Under the pieces are notes generated by a model that searched no databases, was not told the origin of the DNA, and worked only from the letters and a program-made list of their open reading frames with translations. The position numbers and the translations under genes were made by a program. From assembly GCA_025642075.2 (NCBI GenBank), contig JAODUO010001183.1, forward strand, positions 81,001-145,000: a stretch of DNA of 64,000 nucleotides, read 5' to 3'. Every line of letters begins with the position of its first letter. Within the stretch, counting starts at the first letter, position 1. This stretch comes from Ridgeia piscesae (taxonomy: Eukaryota; Annelida; Polychaeta; Sabellida; Siboglinidae). Shown one piece after another: positions 25,470-37,700 of this stretch.

Positions 25470-25810
25470 GATTTAGGCATCCAACAAAATCATATATGTT
25501 GATGACGATTTGATATAAATTAGGAGGTTTCTACCAACATCAATTCATACACTGCACTTGCTAAATTGCGACCTGTCATCGGTAAAGCAATCTTTACGTG
25601 GCTCAACATTAAATAAGGTATATTTATTATCACTAATGCGACAACATAGTATTCTTTACTTTGTCGTAGTTTATTTGGTGAACTATCGTACGTGATGTAG
25701 CGAAAACGCGCGACGAAAATATTCAGCGAGTATTTGTACAGTTGTGGGAAAATAAATATATTTCTTCTTAATCATTATGCACTGATGTAGCCAATAAATA
25801 AAATAAAAAC
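25470..25810. repeat. Intronic duplicated block, copy 1 of 3
   Basis: Matches 27370-27690 over about 300 bp (shared CATCAATT-ATACACTGCACTTGCT and GGCTCAACATTAAATAAGG). Its last part matches 26345-26470 (GATGTAGCGAAAA and GTACAGTT). The three copies surround the second TSP1 exon. Confidence 0.75.
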
Positions 25811-25980
25811 AATATATATATATAATCAATCATATAAGCATTTCATACGAACATACACACACGTGTGCACACGCGCATGCACACACACGCGGACGCACGC
25901 ACACACACGCGGACGCACGCACACACCTTCATCACTTTTCTATTATAACATATTCAAGCTTAAGATCTTTCATTTGGCAG

Positions 25981-26151
25981 TAGCTGGAGGTTGGAGTTCA
26001 TGGACACCGTCGTCCACGTGCTCTGTCACGTGTGGTGGTGGACAACAACGGGTAACCCGTACGTGCACCAATCCGGAACCCAAATACGGAGGCGACGCTT
26101 GTTCTGGGAAGGACAATGATTCGAGGACTTGTAATAGCAGTCCTTGCGCAG
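25981..26151 (+). CDS. Gene A TSP1 domain exon 2
   Basis: Acceptor TTTCATTTGGCAG, then 57 codons if the exon ends in phase 1. The TSP1 signature is complete: GGWSSWTPSSTC, CSVTCGGG (O-fucosylation pattern), RVTRTC, and six cysteines ending SSPCA. Joined to the first TSP1 it reads NPCPVAGGWSSW in frame. The 3' end is uncertain. A GT microsatellite begins at 26151, and the base pair after the expected last G is TG, not GT. The nearest GT (26151-26152) would end the exon in phase 0 and would need the alternative acceptor at 30727. The domain itself is certain. Confidence 0.88.
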
Positions 26152-26155
26152 TGTG

Positions 26156-26210
<55 letters not shown>

Positions 26211-26266
26211 GTGTGTGTTGTGTGTGTGTGAATGTACGTGTGAGTGTGTGCGTGTATGCATGGTCG

Positions 26267-26308
<42 letters not shown>

Positions 26309-26345
26309 GTTGTGTGTATGTGTGTGTGTGTTTGTGTTTGTGCAC
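26152..26345. repeat. (GT)n irregular microsatellite overrunning a splice donor
   Basis: GT tracts with GTT and GA interruptions follow the second TSP1 exon without any spacer. Confidence 0.93.
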
Positions 26346-26470
26346 AGTTTTCCACAGATGTAGCGAAAATGCCCGCCAAAAAGTCGAGTCTGCGAGTACA
26401 GTTTCTACAGTTTTGGAAAAATATATCCATTTTTGTCTTCTTCATTATACACTCGTGTGACCGATAAAGA
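26346..26470. repeat. Intronic duplicated block, copy 2 of 3 (partial)
   Basis: Corresponds to 25695-25790 and 27600-27690: GATGTAGCGAAAATG, then GTACAGTT and GTTTTGGAAAAA. Confidence 0.6.
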
Positions 26471-26824
26471 TGACAATGTATTAATCATAAATCAAAAACG
26501 CACATATGCACACGCACAGATCATAATTGCATCATACGATTGAGCAACGTAGATATGAGCAATATGATATAAATGTAAAAATGCATGCACAACCGGACGT
26601 ACACGTAAACACACGCACACATACACACGCATACATCAGTACAAGTCGTGTGCTTTACTGAAAGTAAGGATTCCACTACATTTACACATTTGAACGACAA
26701 TAACATACGTTGTTATGTTTGATCCATGGCCCGATGCGTGACTGGAATAGATGTGATTCATTTTAATTCATTAACGCACGTATATACAATGACACCAACA
26801 CGCACCCCACACGCGGGTAGGCGG

Positions 26825-26995
26825 GGCAGCGTATGTATGTATGTATGTATGTATGTATGTATGTATGTATGTATGTATGTATGTATGTATGTATGTATGT
26901 ATGTATGTATGTATGTATGTATGTATGTATGTATGTATGTATGTATGTATGTATGTATGTATATATGTATATGACTATAAATTATGTGTTGATGT

Positions 26996-27064
<69 letters not shown>
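26825..27064. repeat. (GTAT)n then (GA)n microsatellites
   Basis: About 135 bp of GTAT, a 30-bp gap, and 65 bp of GA. Confidence 0.95.
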
Positions 27065-27066
<2 letters not shown>

Positions 27067-27369
27067 AGAAAATTCCCAAACATGACATCACTGAGAACTA
27101 TCCCGTATTCCGCGTGACACTTTTATGTCTCTTAAAATGCTTTCGTTTGATATATGTCTTTGTAATTTAATTTGTATTTTTTCCAATACGCATACACTTT
27201 ATTTGTTGAACAATGTAATATCTACTATACATGATAGGGCACCATGGTTTTGGTATTGCTCAGAAATGTCTACCAATTAAGTAGATCGGAAAAATCTGGC
27301 GTTTACATTGATTGAACATGAACTAGTCAATGTGAAAACTTTGAAACTTGAATATAAAAATGGCGATGC

Positions 27370-27690
27370 ACAATGTTTCATCATTCCGATTTAGGTATCC
27401 AACAAAATCATATGTTTGATGAAGTTATGATATAAATTAGGTAGTCTCTACCAACATCAATTTATACACTGCACTTGCTAAACTGCGACCTGTAAGCAAT
27501 CTTTATGTGGCTCAACATTAAATAAGGCATTTTTATTATCAGTAATGCGACGACATAGTATTATTTACAATGTATCGTAGTTGATTTGGTGAACTATCAT
27601 ACATGATATAGCGAAAATGCGCGACGAAAATATCGAGTCTGTGAGTATTTGTACAGTTTTGGAAAAAATTATCCATTTCTTCTAGGCATT
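27370..27690. repeat. Intronic duplicated block, copy 3 of 3
   Basis: See 25470-25810. No TSP1 exon or remnant follows this copy. Confidence 0.75.
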
Positions 27691-30220
27691 TAAACTTATC
27701 ATGAGAGATAATAGTTTTTGTAGGCACGGACTGTTTCTGATTAAATGATTCCGGGATATCGGCGAGATCGGCCTTGACCCCTACTACCAAGGGCTTCTTG
27801 TTTATGTAAACACCGGCGAATGTACTTGGAATTTATTCCAATTTGTTTGCTGTTTTAAATTAAATGTCAGTGCTTGGTCGCCTACGAAAATGTGCCACCG
27901 AGCAGAAGAGCGACGACACCAACCGTGCATAAAGGTGTACCTTGGAAAGATGGTGCATTTGTGGTTTGAAACGAAATAAACGGCCGGCATGGCAAATACG
28001 ATGTACCGTTCGCCAACTGAAACTCGCGGTCAAGTGTCTTTTTGACAGGCTAGTAAATCCTGTTTATGTAACTTCAACGATTAACACATAGTTTAGTCAT
28101 ATGACAATAAAGATTATGTTATGTGGCGGTATTCGCCTATGCCTTGAACTAATAATATTCGCTAATCCTGTCCTTCGGTCCGGATTTGTCTTCGCTAATA
28201 AGTAATTAATTCGCTAGAGTCACAATTAATTAATAGGCTAACTTAACCATAGCTAGACTACTCGCGCAGTTTTAAGGTAGGAAGTCCATGATAAGATGCC
28301 TCACAAGAGACAATTGCTTTCGTACTTTTGCTAATATATTAATATTTAAATACATGCATGTTTCATATTTTCGGAAAGTTTCGTCATCACACAGTATGCA
28401 GCATATATAGCTCTTCATCTCAGGTAAATATATGTTTTGGTACACATTACTCTGTCAACAAACCTTTTATAAAAAAATATACATGTATACACTGTACAAT
28501 CAATAAACACTACACGTGTATGTCATTTGTGAATGCAAGGGGTCTGTGCCTCTGGGGATGTGCCTCCAAGACGTTAGTAATTTGTCATACCTACTGACCT
28601 GTTATAATAGGTCCATGGTAATGTGCCCCCTCGAGTGTTTGAAATGTGCTAGCAGGTGATGTGGCTGAAGGTATGGTGGTGCGGTATTGAGAACACTTAG
28701 GATACACTATTTGGGTCATCCGCCAGCGGAAATGTTTGTGCCCCCTAAAATCGATTTCTGAATATGTCCCTGCGTATGATAGTGTCTTTGTCTGTATGAG
28801 AAATTTGCAGTAATGGATGTCGTTGATAAATTGTATATTGTTGGAATCACGTGGGGACTAAAGTAATGACAACATAAAGTGAAAACATTTCATTGAAACT
28901 TTTTGATGACATTGACTACAAAATAATGACAAGCACAATACAAGTACAACCACTGGTACAATCACTGCACATGATATATGTATTTATTTTTAATATCACA
29001 TGCAGATAAAAAACAAAGCAGTAATGAAATATTAGGAATAAGTTGAAAATATATTTGGTACATATAAAAAAGCAGTTACTTCTATCACGATTCATTCAAT
29101 CACAGAAAAATCCAGCACTAATACATGGTACGTAAAATGCTAGTTAAGTACAAAACATGAGTCCCATTTCTTAGGCATTCATATTTTTCGTTTTGTCGAG
29201 ATGACATTAGCTATAGTAAACATGTAGCTAATGTTGCATCTAATGGGGGCAAATTGTTCAGCATTCTGAAAGAATTGTTATAGGGCAATAAAATCCTGGA
29301 AATTATGTCCAAATACCCAAATATTTACAAGAGGTAGCAACATTTAACTGGTTACCTCCTAAAGTAATTTCTTTAGAAAGACTTGGCTTTCTAGACACAA
29401 TGTACATACACATAATATATACATATAATGTATACATAACAAATAAAGTAACTATATTGTGATAGTTCAGAGATGGAACGATTACAATAGATATTTAATC
29501 GAGTACGAGTACCGTTTCATTTGCGGTTGAAAGTTGATGTATTTTGCAATAATTACAATAAAGTACTTATTCCTTTAATCATTATTGAGGCTAGTATCTA
29601 GATGGAGTTATGTACGGAGGGGTTTTGTGCGAGGGGGTTTATCCCTGTAATTCCTGTAATCACCTGTAAGAAAAGAATCGGCTACAGATAGTGTGTGATA
29701 CTTTTCTTTTATACAGTTATTCATCGCATATTAATTTAAGTGTGGCTCAATGTTTCCTACAGTAATCGACATGTTGTTGGATTTAATAGGTCTGAGTAAA
29801 GCATAGCATGTCTGGCATTTAAATTTTATAACATGATTACCAAAATATCAAACAATTGTATTACTGAATTTTGCTAAATATATCATCACATGTACAATTT
29901 CATACGTCAGAGCCATTATAATTGTCACTTTGATTCGTGTATAGGTAGACGTGGATGTACCGCAAAATTAATCTGGTATGCATTACCATCAAAGAAAGTG
30001 TACTCACACAGTAATGCCATCGATATCCAAGTCGACGTAATTCACTGAAAAATGTTGAACGTATCTTATAGTGTCGAGAGAGGTTCATGCCATATTTGCC
30101 AGACCATGACATCCACAGTTCTGTCACTGAATGCAAAGATAGTCGGGCATCACCATATTCGCATGTCAAGCAACCTGCATTCCATATTGGTATGTTTCTG
30201 GGTAAATGACTGGCCTGGAA
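27691..30220. other. Intron sequence, no gene recognised
   Basis: Gene A intron. A minus-strand frame at 27790-27650 has non-repetitive composition but no known motif. From 28600 to 29900 the sequence is AT-rich without repeats I could define. A minus-strand frame of 132 codons at 30298-29900 also shows no recognisable domain. Confidence 0.4.
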
Positions 30221-30224
30221 GTCA

Positions 30225-30640
30225 GTGCAGACACAATCGGTACTGGGAAGTCTGTCATGGATGCAAAATACAACACAACTGAGATCACTCGGTTGCATAG
30301 CATTCGTCGACTACAAAAAAGCCTTTGACTTTGTGCAAACTCAAGCAGTACTGACCTCGATTCAATACAAGATAATAGAAGATGGGTACATCGAACACCC
30401 GAAGGAAATATATACCAACAGCTCAATGACAGTCCAAGTACACAAAGAAAGCAACAACATCAACATCAGGAGAGGAGTACGACAGGGATATACCATATCG
30501 CCTAAGCTATTCAAGGCAGCCCTCGAAAGCATATTCCGACGACTGACTTGGGAATCCAGAGGCATGAAGATAGACGGCGAATATCTTTGTCATCTTCGCT
30601 TCGCAGACGACATACTTGTATGCCCTAATAAATAAATAAA
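30225..30640 (+). mobile_element. RTE-clade LINE, isolated RT palm fragment
   Basis: A 136-codon open frame covers the RT fingers and palm: IAFVDYKKAFDFV (normally VDYEKAFDSV), IYTNSSMTVQVH, RRGVRQGYTISPKLFKAAL and LRFADDILV with the FADD catalytic box intact. Sequence on both sides is unrelated, and the fragment ends in a short AATAAATA run. It is an internal piece, too short to act alone. Confidence 0.8.
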
Positions 30641-30743
30641 TAAAGAGTCTTTTTTCTATGTCACTTTTAATACAATCCCTCATCGCAATTTCGTAGCGTA
30701 TTGTTTAATCCGCCTTCCGTACGCCAGCGACTTTTCTTTACAG

Positions 30744-30933
30744 GACCCACATCGACGCAAATGACGCAAATGACGCAAATGACGCAAATGACGCAAAAGA
30801 ACACACCTGCTAACATATCGACGACGTCCACGCAAATACAAACAATTAACACTTCGACCACCGACTTCACTACGATACCACTTATCATTGCTGGACTATG
30901 TGGATTGGTCGCCTTAGCCGGTATTGCTACTAT
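30744..30933 (+). CDS. Gene A stalk and transmembrane exon
   Basis: Acceptor CTTTTCTTTACAG, phase 1 start. It encodes a Thr/Ser-rich stalk with four and a half TQM repeats (30755-30799), then sequons (NIS, NTS) and a hydrophobic helix IPLIIAGLCGLVALAGIAT. Two ends are possible. Splicing at GTGCGT (30934) in phase 2 continues into the acidic tail exon at 33500. Reading through gives CVYYRACFKRII and a stop at 30971-30973. An alternative acceptor at 30727 would add RLFFT in phase 0. The stalk is probably O-glycosylated. The protein would be a type I membrane protein. Confidence 0.8.
30755..30799 (+). repeat. Coding 9-bp minisatellite ACGCAAATG
   Basis: Four exact units and a partial fifth, in frame, encoding Thr-Gln-Met in the stalk of gene A. 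Confidence 0.9.
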
Positions 30934-31367
30934 GTGCGTTTATTACAGAGCATGTTTTAAGAGGATCATATAAGTAGAATACACATGTAGATGATTTTTG
31001 ACTGTATTGTTTTAAGTTTCACTAATTACTGCATTTTTATGATTACATTGCATTAATACGCCAACGACGTCCTATATTGAGATTTTCCTCGACTTATCGG
31101 CTTCTGCTGTACCAACTGATGACGTGCTAAAACACACAACATTGCTTGAAAACTTGCGTATGTCCTAATGTGATAGATGCATAGCTTGAGTTATTTTCTC
31201 TATGCATTTTGAAAATGATAAACATCTATGATATAATTGCAGCGCCGAAGTGAAAGTATACGTCAACACTGCCAAAGCCGCGCTGATGGACGGAATACTA
31301 ATACTCATAATGATAACATATAATGTTTACATCATCATATGAGGGCAGCTGTCCCGTTTACGTGTGT

Positions 31368-31368
31368 G

Positions 31369-31437
<69 letters not shown>
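31368..31437. repeat. (TA)n microsatellite
   Basis: About 70 bp of TA next to the ATG-repeat tail of the LINE that follows. Confidence 0.95.
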
Positions 31438-31439
<2 letters not shown>

Positions 31440-33175
31440 CATCATCATCATGCTATCGGTCGCGATGCGACAGAGACTGCTTCCATCACTTGACTATTGC
31501 TCTCCATTTATCTCTCTGCTGTGAGAATGATGTCCATGAGTCGGTCTTTATGTCTCTCAGCTTCAGGTTTCTCTTGATGGTATCCTTGAACCGAAGACAA
31601 GGGCGCCATCTCTTTCTGTGCCCAGAAGACAGTTGAGATTAGAGAATCTGCTGTGGTAGCCTGTCTGGTGACATCCTCATGAGGTGTTCAGGACAACGGA
31701 GATTCTTTCTGATCAGAAGATCTTCCAAAGATGGCAGCCCTGTCCGTTCAAATATGTCCTTGTTTGTCACTTTGTCCATCCAGGTTATCCTCATGACCGA
31801 AAGCAGATGTCGCATCATGAAGGCATGCAGCTTTTTCACCTGTCGTCTGTACACTGTCAATGTCTCGGCTCCGTATAAGAAGGTGGACAACACGATTGCA
31901 CGGTATATCTTGCCTTTAACCCGCATGGACACATGGTGGTTGTTCCAGAGGCTCTGGCGTAGTTATTATTATTATTATATAAATGCACTAGCCTTGGCCA
32001 TCCTCCTCTGTATTTCATCATCAATGCATCCATTACTTGCTATAGTCCTTCCGAGGTAGGTGAATTCCAGAACAGAGTTCAGCTTGTTTCCATCAACCAT
32101 GATATCCTCCTCTCGGGTTCTTGTAGAGTTAGTTTGATACAGCTCCTCGGTCTTCTTGATGTTAATCTTCAGGCCAAATTTGTTTGACGCATCGGAGAAA
32201 GCATACACTATTTTCTGCATCTTTTCAGCAGAGTAGGCAACCAGTGCACTGTCATCTGCGAATAGCAGCTCTCTCGTCAGTATCCGAGTAGTCTTGGTCT
32301 TCGTTCTGAAGTTTGCAACGTTGACTAGGTCAGCGTTCTGTCTTGACTGTATGTAGACGCCATCTCCCATGTCACAGAAAGCCTCGTCGAGCATTGCTGA
32401 TATGAAGATGGAGATGAGCGTGAGAGCCAGTACACAACCTTGCAACCATTTGTAACACTGAACGATTCCGAGACTTCCCCTCCAACACTAACATTCGCCA
32501 TCATTCCGGTTTGTAGAGCATCGATCATAGTTGTGAACTTCTCTGGGCATCCATACTTCCTCAGTACCTGCCATAGCTCGGTCCTCCCAACTGTATCGAA
32601 CGCCTTACTGAGGTCGACAGATACAGTGTACAAATGTACAGTGGTCGGTCCTGCTCAATACACTTTTCGTGTAGCTGTCGGAGACAAAATATCATATCGA
32701 CGGTGCTCCTATGAAGCCACATTGTGTCTCCGGAACTACCTCTGGTGTTACGTGGGTAGATAGTCGGTTGAGGAAGATCCTGGCGAAGATCTTGCCTGCT
32801 ATGGGAAGAAGTGAGATTCCTCTATAGTTCCCACAGTTGTTCCATCACCTTTCTTGTAGTGGTTACAATGCTGGCATCCTTCCATGCTTGTGGCACAGAA
32901 TCCACCTCCCAGGCATTGGTGATTAGTTGGTGCAGTCTGCTGAACAGATAGTTTCCTCCGTGATTCCACACTTCAGGCAGGAATTCCACCTCCCCCAGGT
33001 GCTTTGCCATCTTTCAGGCCGGCGATTACTCTAGCCATCACAGCCATGGTTGGAATCTCATCGAAGCTTGTCTTGGTAATGCGCTGCGGGAAGTTGTCCA
33101 GAGCTTCATGATCTATGTAGCCAGGGACGTTGAGTAGCTTCTGGAAGTGTTCACTCGTTCTTGTTCAATCCTTAC
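31438..33175 (-). mobile_element. APE-type LINE (group 2), RT and C-terminal connector
   Basis: On the minus strand, in order: VDLSKAFDTVGRTELWQVL, YGCPEKF, VSVGGEVSESF, VTNGCK (decayed VxNGVKQG) and QGCVLALTL in the next frame. They are followed by LLFADDSALVAYSAEKMQ (FADD box), FGLKINIKKTEELYQ, LEFTYLGRTI, IVLSTFLYGAETLTVYRRQ and MRITWMDKVTNKDIFERTG. Frames change at least twice, and a TTA run at 31965-31980 interrupts the connector. The 3' end carries ATGATG units at 31438-31450. The endonuclease is missing. It sits in the last intron of gene A. Confidence 0.85.
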
Positions 33176-33268
33176 ATTATTTTTTCATTACATAATTTGC
33201 CGTGTTTCTTCTAAACCACACAATACACACCGACTTAATGTAAACACCTAACTAGAATATTTACACAC

Positions 33269-33271
33269 ACG

Positions 33272-33304
<33 letters not shown>

Positions 33305-33345
33305 CGTATATATATATATATAAAATATTAATATATATATATGTA
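33269..33345. repeat. (TA)n microsatellite
   Basis: Interrupted TA tracts. Confidence 0.9.
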
Positions 33346-33499
33346 TTATTGTTAATAGCTAAGCGTTATAATGATAAGTCTTCGTATACATATTAAATAA
33401 TAATAATAATAATAATTAGTAATAATAGGATGTAAAGCATTATAACAAATGCATAACATTTCTTATGTCTTAATTATTTGAAGTATAATATATTTACAG

Positions 33500-33662
33500 A
33501 TGGCTTTTTGCAAACCGCAAGAAGACATACACGGAGGAGGAATTTGAGGAAGAATCTGAGACATTGCTTTGCCAGCCTTCTCCGGTAGAGCGTTCTCCGG
33601 TAGAGAATGACTGGAGTTTTCCCTCTGTTTTATCGTTGTTTGACGAGGATGCACCGAAATAG
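33500..33662 (+). CDS. Gene A cytoplasmic-tail exon with stop (predicted)
   Basis: Acceptor TATATTTACAG, phase 2 start. It reads WLFANRKKTYTEEEFEEE, then SETLLCQPSPVERSPVENDW, and ends FDEDAPK before TAG (33660-33662). Joined to the hydrophobic helix of the preceding exon it supplies the basic stop-transfer signal (NRKK) and an acidic tail with a repeated SPVE motif, as expected of a type I receptor tail. Support is frame, splice signal and sensible composition; the tail matches no domain I know. A possible poly(A) signal AATAAA lies at about 33888. Confidence 0.6.
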
Positions 33663-33922
33663 AGGTACCAGTGAATGCAAATCAAAACGTTCACATTATT
33701 CAACTAAAGATGTGAAAACATGTTTAATTATGATACCAAGTGGAATATGTGGTCTGTCCCAGCTGACAACGGCAACAATCGTGAGAAAATGAGGCAGCTA
33801 CCGCTGTCGTATGAACGAGTTTGAGACCACTGCAAAAACGTACAGCTATGACAAAACAAATAACAACGTATTGTCACATAATAAATATCGTATTATCATT
33901 TTCAACATTGCCGCCAATTATG

Positions 33923-33979
<57 letters not shown>

Positions 33980-34790
33980 CATACATACATTTTTATATGT
34001 AAATAACACGGATTGTTGTTGTACACATTAGTGTGATACATTTTCTCCAGGGGCCGTCACATTAACAATGCAGTAATGCCTGCTTTACTCTGGACTTGTT
34101 TCTTGGCTATGTCCTTGTACCGATATCCGCACGTACTTCTACATAGTGTTACGCATTGGTAAACGCAACATTATTTCTAAATATTGTTGTATTCATTTTT
34201 GATCGCATATTGGCGTGTTCGTGCAATCACCACGCCAAAAACAATTGATACATTGGTGGAAGAAACGTTACACAAATTACGCCACCTGTGCCTGGCCGAA
34301 CGTGTGCGTTTCTATATAATACTGCTCAGTAGCCACACCCATTAATCTCAGGCTATTGTATGTGAACATTTTTGAGGAGTAGTAAGTGTCGGGAGGTGTG
34401 ATCAAGGTAAACAAGTATTTGGTGCTGCGCCAATGCGTGATTCCGTGTTATGTTTTTGGATGGCAGTTAAGATAACATATACATAATTTTGCATGATAGC
34501 CTATCAACCCCTCTGATCAACTTCAGTAGACTTTCACGTTGACCCCACTATTTGCAGCAAGCTGAGGGGTAGTCCAACATGTCTGGATCCAACCAGCAGG
34601 ACTAGATATATAGATCGCGCTGCAAATTACTTGAGGACAGACCGAGTTGCTGGGACCGAGTCATACGACCTCCCCTTTTGGGGTAAGAGATCCAGTAGAT
34701 ATCGCTGACACGTGATATGCGACCCCCACACACATTCCCAAGACCTGCATGGCAAATGTGCTGGAGACATCACCTCAATCTTAGTAGAGG
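33663..34790. other. Gene A 3' flank, no gene recognised
   Basis: Contains a (TA)n tract at 33927-33976 and an AATAAA at about 33888. From 34020 to 34790 I see no ORF or repeat unit. Confidence 0.45.
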
Positions 34791-34794
34791 AAGA

Positions 34795-37700
34795 GAAACT
34801 TTATTTCACAACGCAACATTTAACAAGATTTAACAATATTGCCACCTAGAGATTCAACTCTAGATGGCAGGTGGACTAGGAAGCCATTTGGCTTATCGAG
34901 AGTCCAACCTATCTATCTAAGTATACCCCGCCCGTCTTAGGTATATGTCGATTTTATTTTTAAATATATTAACACTACTAGCACCTACACAATCAGCTGA
35001 TAATCTGTTCCATTCGTTTACTGTTCTTTAAAATGAAAATTTTATAATATCTAGTCTACACTGCTTCTTTGCTAATGTAACTCCATGTCCTGTAGTCCTT
35101 CTCTCTTCCTTGACTGTGAAAAAAATATTTCTGTCAATATTTTCATATCCATTCAATATTTTAAACACCTCAATCTGATCTCCTCTCAATCTTCTGGTTT
35201 CTAGTGTTGTTAAACCAATTCTTTTAGACGCATTTCATAACTAATATTCCTGAGTTTTGTTATCATTTTGGTTGCTCTCCTTTGTACTCTTTCTAGCATA
35301 TCAATATCCATCTTGCGATATGGCCTCCATGCGTGTATACAATATTCTAAGTGAGGCCTAACTATTGTTTTATACAGCGGTATTATTAGTTCTTTTTCTT
35401 TGTACACTATATTTTGCCTAATTAATCCAACAATTTGGTTTCCCTTCGCTGCTGCAATTCCACACTGCTCTGATACCTTCATGTCAGCACTAAAAGTTAA
35501 CCCTAAGTCCTTTTCCTTTAAGGTAGTATTTAGTACAGTATCACCCATTGTATATTGTGCATCTTCATTCCCATGTCCTGTGTGAAGGCACTTAAACTTT
35601 CTAAAATTAAACAGCATTTGCCACTTCTCAAACCATTCTATCAACTTATTAAGATCATCTTGTAAATGCTGTCTATCTACATCACTTTTAATTTTCCTAA
35701 ACACTTTTGTGTCATGCAAACTTCAACACCTTGCTTGTTATGTCATCATCCAAATCATTGATATATATTAAGAGTAAAATAGGTCCCAGTACTGATCCCT
35801 GCGGTACTCCACTCAAAACCGATTTCCAGTTTGAAACCTCCCCATCAACTACTACTCTTTGTCTTCTATCCATAAGCCATTTTTCTATCCAGTTGATCAT
35901 TCCATTTGCTATGCCATGGGCCTTTAGTTTAAGGTAATCCCTCATCTACCCACTTTGTGACATCTTCCAAAAAAACATAACATATTTGATAAGCATGACT
36001 TCGCTTTTAAAAACCCATGTTGAGATGGTTTTATCAATTTATTTTTAACAAGAAAATCAACCAGGTGATTTTTAATTAGTCTATCTAATAGTTTGCAAAT
36101 CACCGATGTTAAACTCACTGGTCTATAGTTCTCTGACTTGTTTCTCGAACCTTTTTTAAATAATGGTATAATGTTTGCTTCTTTCCATTCTAACGGAACT
36201 ATTCCCTCTCTAATGACAAATTGAACACTGTTGCAAGCGGTATGCTGATTTGTTCTACAATTTCCAATAGTAATTTGGGAGGAATCCCATCCACTCCAGG
36301 TGATTTATTATCCTTTATATCTCTTATTTTCATAGCTACCATTGTTGGGGTTACAATTAGTTGTCCTAAATAGTCAAACTCTCTCCCTTCGAACTTAGTC
36401 TCAAGTACTGGTAATATACTAATATCTTCCCTGGTAAACACCGAACTAAAGTACTCATTTAGGTTTCCCGCCATCAAGAATCCCTCTGTTATTATGTTTC
36501 CATCACTACCTTCTAGAGGACCGACCTTATCCTGAACTTTCTGTTTACTTCGAACATACGCATAAAAACTCTTCTGTCATGTTTTATATTAAAAGCTATT
36601 TTTTTTCGTAGGTTCTCTTTGAATTTCTAATTTCAGCTGTAGCTTGACTAAGTGCTTCTTTATAAATGCTATAGCCTTCTTCACTTCCAGTATATCTATA
36701 TCTCTTCCACATCATTTCCTTGTACTTTATTTTTCTAATAGCTTCCTTCGATAAGTGTTTCTTCTTTGACCGTTTCCCCTGTTTTTTAAAGGGGACAAAT
36801 TTGTCAACGACGCAGTAAATTTCACTCTTTAAAATATTCCAGCATTCTGGTACTGTCTTATTCTTCAGTATGTTATTCCAGTCTATCTTTGCTAAATATT
36901 CCCTCATGTCCTTATATCTTCCTTTGTGAATGTTTTCCTGTACCTTATTTTTCTATTCCGTTCTCCCTTTACTTTGATGATAACATGTATCTGGTTGTGA
37001 TCACTACACCCCAGTGGCTCACATATCTTGACATTATCAACAAATTCCTTCTGTGAGCTCAATACTATGTCTAACACGTTCTCGCCCCTGGTTGCTTCTA
37101 ACACATGTTGAGAAAGGAAACTATCTTGTACTAAATTTAAAAACTCTTGATCCCCTGTCCCGGTTATTTGTAGAGATGTCCACTGTATATGCCCATGGTT
37201 AAAATCCCCCATAATAATACAGTCCCGTTTACTCACTTCTTTGATAGCGTTATGTATTTTTTCATTCTCTTCCATGCTTATGTTTGGACTCCGATACACT
37301 AACCCAACAGTTAATGTTGAGTTTCCTGTAACTATGTTACACCAGACAGCTTCTTCACATTCTGCTTCTTTTTCTAATTTTATATCATAAGCTTGGATGG
37401 ATTATTTAATATATAAAATAACTCCGCCTCCCCTTCTTCCTAATGTATCTTTCCTAAACATTACATACCCTGTCATTCCTAATTCGGCATCTGATATATC
37501 GGGTGTGGCCCAAGATTCAGTTATACCTATTATGTGAAGGTCAATATCTTCTACCATAATGTTTAGTTCATTTCTTTTGTTTACTATGCTCCTTGCATTT
37601 AAACAAACACATTTATAACCAAATTCCGTAGGGCTTTCCAGGCTGTTCTTTGCTGATGTATTTTTGCCTATCTTTATCTATGCCTCTAGTATTTCTTTAT

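Noticed and set aside
29900..30298. 132-codon minus-strand frame as a transposase piece
   Set aside because: Part of it overlaps the antisense of an RTE fragment, and the remainder shows no motif I can name.
34620..34760. SINE or tRNA-derived sequence
   Set aside because: I could not find A-box and B-box promoter motifs at the right spacing, or a cloverleaf.
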